Of a stretch of 64,000 nucleotides of DNA, positions 59,661-64,000 are shown in pieces. Numbering within the stretch: position 1 is the first letter of the stretch; each line of letters opens with the position of its first letter. The notes beneath the pieces are model-generated. The model did not search any database and was not told where the DNA came from. It worked only from the letters and a program-made list of their open reading frames with translations. Origin of the DNA: Plectrocnemia conspersa (Eukaryota > Arthropoda > Insecta > Trichoptera > Polycentropodidae); the NCBI GenBank assembly GCA_009617715.1, contig VTFK01000529.1:62001-126000 (forward strand). The letters are read 5' to 3'. The position numbers were made by a program, and so were the translations under genes.

Positions 59661-62600
59661 GGCTTACCTTTGCATTTACCTGTAATTAATAATAACGATC
59701 TTATGACTTATATATAGCTAAATGAAACGCGTGAATTCATATATATTTACTTTACAAATTACCTTACAGAAAATTGTATCCATGTGAATAGTTTGACAAT
59801 CGCTCTTAAAATAAGCACAACCCAAAATAATTTATTATGAATGAGGCAAATTAAAACTTAATTAAAAAAATATAATTGCCATTTTGATTCGAAGAGCTTT
59901 TTATATTAATACCACATTATTAGTATTGTACTTTGTATACAAATTTGTTTCGAATATGAAGACTCTTTATAATAAAAATACGATTTAATAATTAGTAATC
60001 AAATCTAAAATGTTTATAATATCACTTTTGGTTAAAATAATAGTGTTGTATTTTTTTAAATCAGATAGTTTGCTATTATATGCAAAAAATATTAACATCT
60101 GTCTACGAAAAAATAGAATAATTGAATAATATATTTTGATATATCTTTAAACATTGTTAAAATATAGATTAATTACTTCATCTACAAATAGAGAGAATTT
60201 ACACAAATTTACTAGAGTATTGTGTACTTTGATAGTTTTACTGACTATTGATTGTTTAATATATTTGTTAAAATAAACTAAAAATTTTTGGAGCAAATAG
60301 TTCAAAAAAAAGTGTTTCCATAAATCTCGTGATCGGTCATTACTTATTAATTTGCTTGTTTAAATTCTACCACTGGTTGTTATTTCGATGGTTTTCATAT
60401 TTTGAATCATTTTATTTTCACACTTATGCGTGTATAAATCGTAAATAAAAATTTGCTATAAACAAGCAAAAATAGGTTAGAAATATTAATTTAAATTTTA
60501 TACTTTCGGGTTTTGCACCCTAAGGGGTGTGACTTTGCAGCCAGTAAGACGCAGTCTGTCGGAGTCTGCCTCATTGGAGTCCAGACTTAAGTATCTAGGG
60601 CTGCAAAGCTCGCTGACACAATCATGCAGCGATTATCCAACCAATCGCTGCACTCGCTTCTTAGAACAACGAAATAAGTATACACCTTTAGAAAATCATA
60701 TTTGCTTAATGGATATCACCGAGATTGAACTCTGTATATATAACGGAAATATTTTGGCTTTACGGTAGTTCTTGTCTTCCGGTGATATATTGTTTCCCGT
60801 AACCATTTCGTAGCAAATAAATATTCATTTAATGCAACTTGCGTGCTATTTATGTAAAACCCTTTAGTTATAGTCGTAAAGAGGGCTTAATCTAATTTAT
60901 CATTATTGATTAATGATTACTTTTGGTCACAGTAATTCATTTATTAACGAATTTCAAAAATAAGGTCCCCCATAAACGAGAGCCTGTATGGTCCCCACAG
61001 TGTTATTATTTTAAAATTAGGATTAATTAAAACTTAATGATTTTTTAAACTATCAAAAAAATGTAGTGTTTAAATTTGAAATATGATACTATTTTATTTT
61101 TATTAAATTATTTTATATCAAGTGGTCCAATTTTTACTTAATTTTTATTTTTCACGAAATGTGTTGCGCTCTTTTTTTATTTGCAGTCAATATTTTTATT
61201 CTTCTAATGCATTAATGATGTTGACACAAGATTTATATATATTTTTTACGTGATTTAAAACTTAAGCATAATGCGGCAGACCACAAAATATATATTTTTG
61301 ATTTCGCAAGGTTTAGTCAGAGAACTATTAAGCGTTAGATCAAGATTTTTTTTACTGATGATATTATTTTTGAAAATGCGCCTAGTAATTATGTTGTAGA
61401 TTGAGAAATATTGTTAAAGCTAACAAAAAACTCTCTTATAGACTTTTTTGCTGCGGGGCTTGGTGCTCCCGCCCACTTCCTCAGGTCGTGTGCAAGCCCT
61501 TACCTATCAGCTCATTAGCGACTACTGCTTCCCACCAGTGACGATGGTTTTATTATTCATCTTAAAATTAATTAAATATTGATTAAAAATGTTGCTTGAT
61601 CCCCCACATTCCTCTGACTTTATCTTACAGATTATTACAATTTCAAATATTTCTTCGAATTACAAGTAGTTAATATAACCTCTGGCGTCATCAGTCTTTA
61701 AAAATAAATAATATTTTTATTTATAGTTTATTTTTTTTCAAAAGCAAAGCATATTTTAGACAATATGGTTATATAGTCATTGAAAAATATGGACCGTTTT
61801 ATATCACTAAACATATCGGCCTTCTCATTTGGAAACAACATAATACTACGAAGTTGTAATGCTGAACCGCAAGAAAATACTTTATGGGAGTTTTCGCAAC
61901 ACAGCCTCCCTTAAATAAGCCTTTTTGTTTTTTAGACTTAGGTTTTTAAGCTTATAGGATGATTTATACAATTTTGAGTTATTTTAGCTTCTCTTTATAT
62001 TATGAGATAATAACGGAGGGTCGGTCCGACTGGACAGACACTGGCTCATAATCCAATATACGTTGGAAGCCAATGAAATCGGTCGCATACGGGTGTTCGT
62101 GACGTTTTCACCTAAAATATCGGCCGTTTAGCCATTTATGTTTTCCGACCGAGTGTTCTTTGGTCTTTTTCATTTTCTTCAATGGGGAAAAATACCACAG
62201 CGCTGCTTTATTGCGCTTTAACGATTTAATATATTGCGCGCTGCACTCGCTGCCGTCGCGGTTTTTCCCTTTTTTATGGTGCAAAATATTGTTTTGAGTT
62301 CGCAAAGGACCGCGGGACAATTTAATAGATATGGTTGCAAGCCACATGCGTGAGTTGAATATAATTCAGGCAGGCGCCGAGAAGTTTTGGAATATTTGCA
62401 TCCCCTAAAACTTTTCACGGAAACTATGATCATTGCTTTTTTTATTGTTATTAACTTCATTCACTTCTTCAAATATTTTTAAATATTAGATATATTATTT
62501 TAGTTATATTTAAAATAATAAAATATAATCATTTACACTCACAACTACATTTAGCGAATTAGACAGATATTGAAATGACATTTATAAATTGACAATGAAA

Positions 62601-62675
62601 GGAGCATTCATTTCTAGTCAATTTCTGTAATATTAAGTGCCAATTTTTTCGTATTTATAGCTGTAGAAATGACTA
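59661..62675. other. AT-rich DNA with islands
   Basis: GC-richer blocks at about 60515-60790, 61445-61545 and 61990-62410; the rest is AT-rich. Frames of 79-80 codons in the blocks show no signature. No splice-supported exon. Confidence 0.3.
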
Positions 62676-62679
62676 GGAG

Positions 62680-63430
62680 TCAACTTGGTTCAATTTTAGT
62701 ATGCGCGTAGGCGTCCTATGGTCAACACGCATGACGAGCGCTGCATCGTGGTCACATGGTCAAGTTATAATACAACATGCTTATCGGGGACTTCAACAGA
62801 CTCTTACTGACATCTTTGAATATTTTAGGACATCAAAAGGGGTTAATTATATTTTTGATAGTATATTCTTTTAATAGATATCGTTATTATATTTTTTTTC
62901 ATATAAAATTAAATAATAAAAAAATAATTAGTGGTACTTGATTTTGTTAAAATTCGTTTCGAATATCTTTATGTATTTTCCTAGATCGGTTTATATAAAT
63001 GTCACACCATAATGAATTCTTATTTAGAATCGATGGCGACAAATTTTAGGATAGTCACAGATGTGGTGTTCGTATTCTGAAGTATAATTTTTATGCCTTA
63101 TGGCATTTTGCAAAAGCCGACAAAGATTTTGCGTAAATTGAATATTTACGACCGAAAAGTTTTCACTGATATTGTATTGGTGAGTGCCCACACAAATTTT
63201 TATAAATATCAGTAGCGTAATTTTAATAATATGACAATTTAAAAATTGCGATTACTTGGCACATTTTGTATGCCGGCTGTACGTGACAGCAGCCGCCGTG
63301 CGGACGTCATTCACGACCGCCGTCCGGACGGCATATGAAATTTGTGGCAGTGTGGCCGCTACTCGGAATTCGGCGACCTCGGTTGACTTCAGTTGAATCT
63401 GACAAATTCCAGATAGTGTAGTGCAAGCAT
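62680..63430 (+). mobile_element. 5'-truncated second copy of the 9.5-kb TIR transposon
   Basis: From about 62686 (CTTGGTTCAATTTTAGTATG) this segment follows 9801-10537 closely over ~700 bp, ending GATAGTGTAGTGCAAGCAT at 63430, a decayed form of the right terminal repeat. The first ~330 bp of the element, including the left terminal repeat and the hairpin-like segment, are missing. Near its right end it has an extra GC-rich stretch (about 63270-63310) with a second GCCGCCGTGCGGACG unit beside the palindrome GCCGTCCGGACGGC (63319-63332), which is shared with the first copy. Confidence 0.85.
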
Positions 63431-64000
63431 TATATTTATATTTAATACACAAAATAATGTCTAATGTGTATTTAAATAACTTTTTGGCGTCTATACCATA
63501 TTGTACTTTTAAGGTAGAATGTTATGTAAAAAAATGTTTCATTCGCAAATGTGAGAGACAAACTCTGTGAATTATAGTATGAATTATTAACTTGCTAATA
63601 ACATACATACACACAATTTTCGTAGGGGAATGTATCTCGTTTAGAAATCCAAGATACTTAACCATTTATCCGCAGAGCTAAAACCATCATCGTCGTATCC
63701 GCAAATGTAATTTTTAACGTCGTCGAGTCGGTGAATTGTCGCAAAAGCCGCCTCTTTATACATACAAGGGCATTAGCCCACCCTCGCCCTCCAGGTGCAC
63801 CGAGGCTGCATTAAGACGGAAAAAATAATCTCTTAATAGTGCTCCTCTTCCTTTTTCGGCGGATCCTTTGTCCGGTTCTGCGTCGCTGGGTCGTTGGCTC
63901 TCGTGCGATAATGCATCTTCCTTTGATATAAGCTTTTAATCCTAGCAAAGGTTTAGATCCACCCTAGGGTTTTGGATAGCCAGCGTGGTTATCAGCCAAT
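63431..64000. other. AT-rich DNA ending in a moderate-GC island
   Basis: 63431-63600 is AT-rich. 63640-64000 is GC-richer with CpG words and runs off the window. No supported exon. Confidence 0.3.

Noticed and set aside
63345..63356. TGGCAGTGTGG, similar to the start of miR-34
   Set aside because: It lies in a diverged transposon copy, and no matching stem-loop is visible. A short chance match.

Overview
The window looks like a piece of an insect nuclear genome: strongly AT-rich, with no bacterial-style gene packing, and with decayed transposons of families common in insects (hAT, mariner, a foldback/MuDR-like element, CR1/L2-like and Jockey-like LINEs). The insect order cannot be fixed from the sequence; the Jockey-like LINE has a C-terminal style I associate with moths and butterflies, but that is only an impression. 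Only one host coding segment can be supported, a 111-bp phase-0 exon on the + strand (13029-13139) encoding 37 residues of charged coiled coil with a good acceptor and donor. Everything else reads as one or two very large introns or intergenic DNA, scattered with moderate-GC islands that look like candidate conserved non-coding elements.

Layout: 1-13 kb holds a 105-bp hairpin (962-1066), a complete foldback-type element with an exact 9-bp target-site duplication (1553-2784), a 1,070-bp terminal-inverted-repeat element (9468-10537), a GC-rich block of unknown nature (11225-11545) and a dead mariner (about 11655-12365). The coding exon follows at 13.0 kb. From 13.5 to 23 kb AT-rich DNA alternates with islands, with a perfect 27-bp hairpin at 14508-14569. 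A 1.68-kb hAT element lies at 23369-25050. From 25 to 33 kb there are islands and a degenerate tRNA-like/SINE head (about 26909-26980). At 33-35.3 kb lie a deleted mariner and a 5'-truncated CR1/L2-like LINE, both on the - strand. From 35 to 43 kb there are islands and small rearranged repeats, then a second hAT (43261-44371, exact 8-bp target duplication), a Jockey-like LINE ending in a TAAA tail (about 47282-48583), more islands, and a third hAT (55722-56755). The third hAT sits inside one copy of a local duplication whose other copy preserves the empty site. The window ends with a second, 5'-truncated copy of the 9.5-kb element (about 62680-63430) and a last island.

The best signals are in the mobile elements. 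Three different hAT elements each carry their own dense set of a self-complementary subterminal motif (ATCGAT, CTCGAG, CCCGGG). The foldback arms are built from ~15-bp units and differ in length by exactly two units. The third hAT can be checked against an uninterrupted paralogous target within the window. No CRISPR array, rRNA gene, intact tRNA gene, operon or intact transposase was found.
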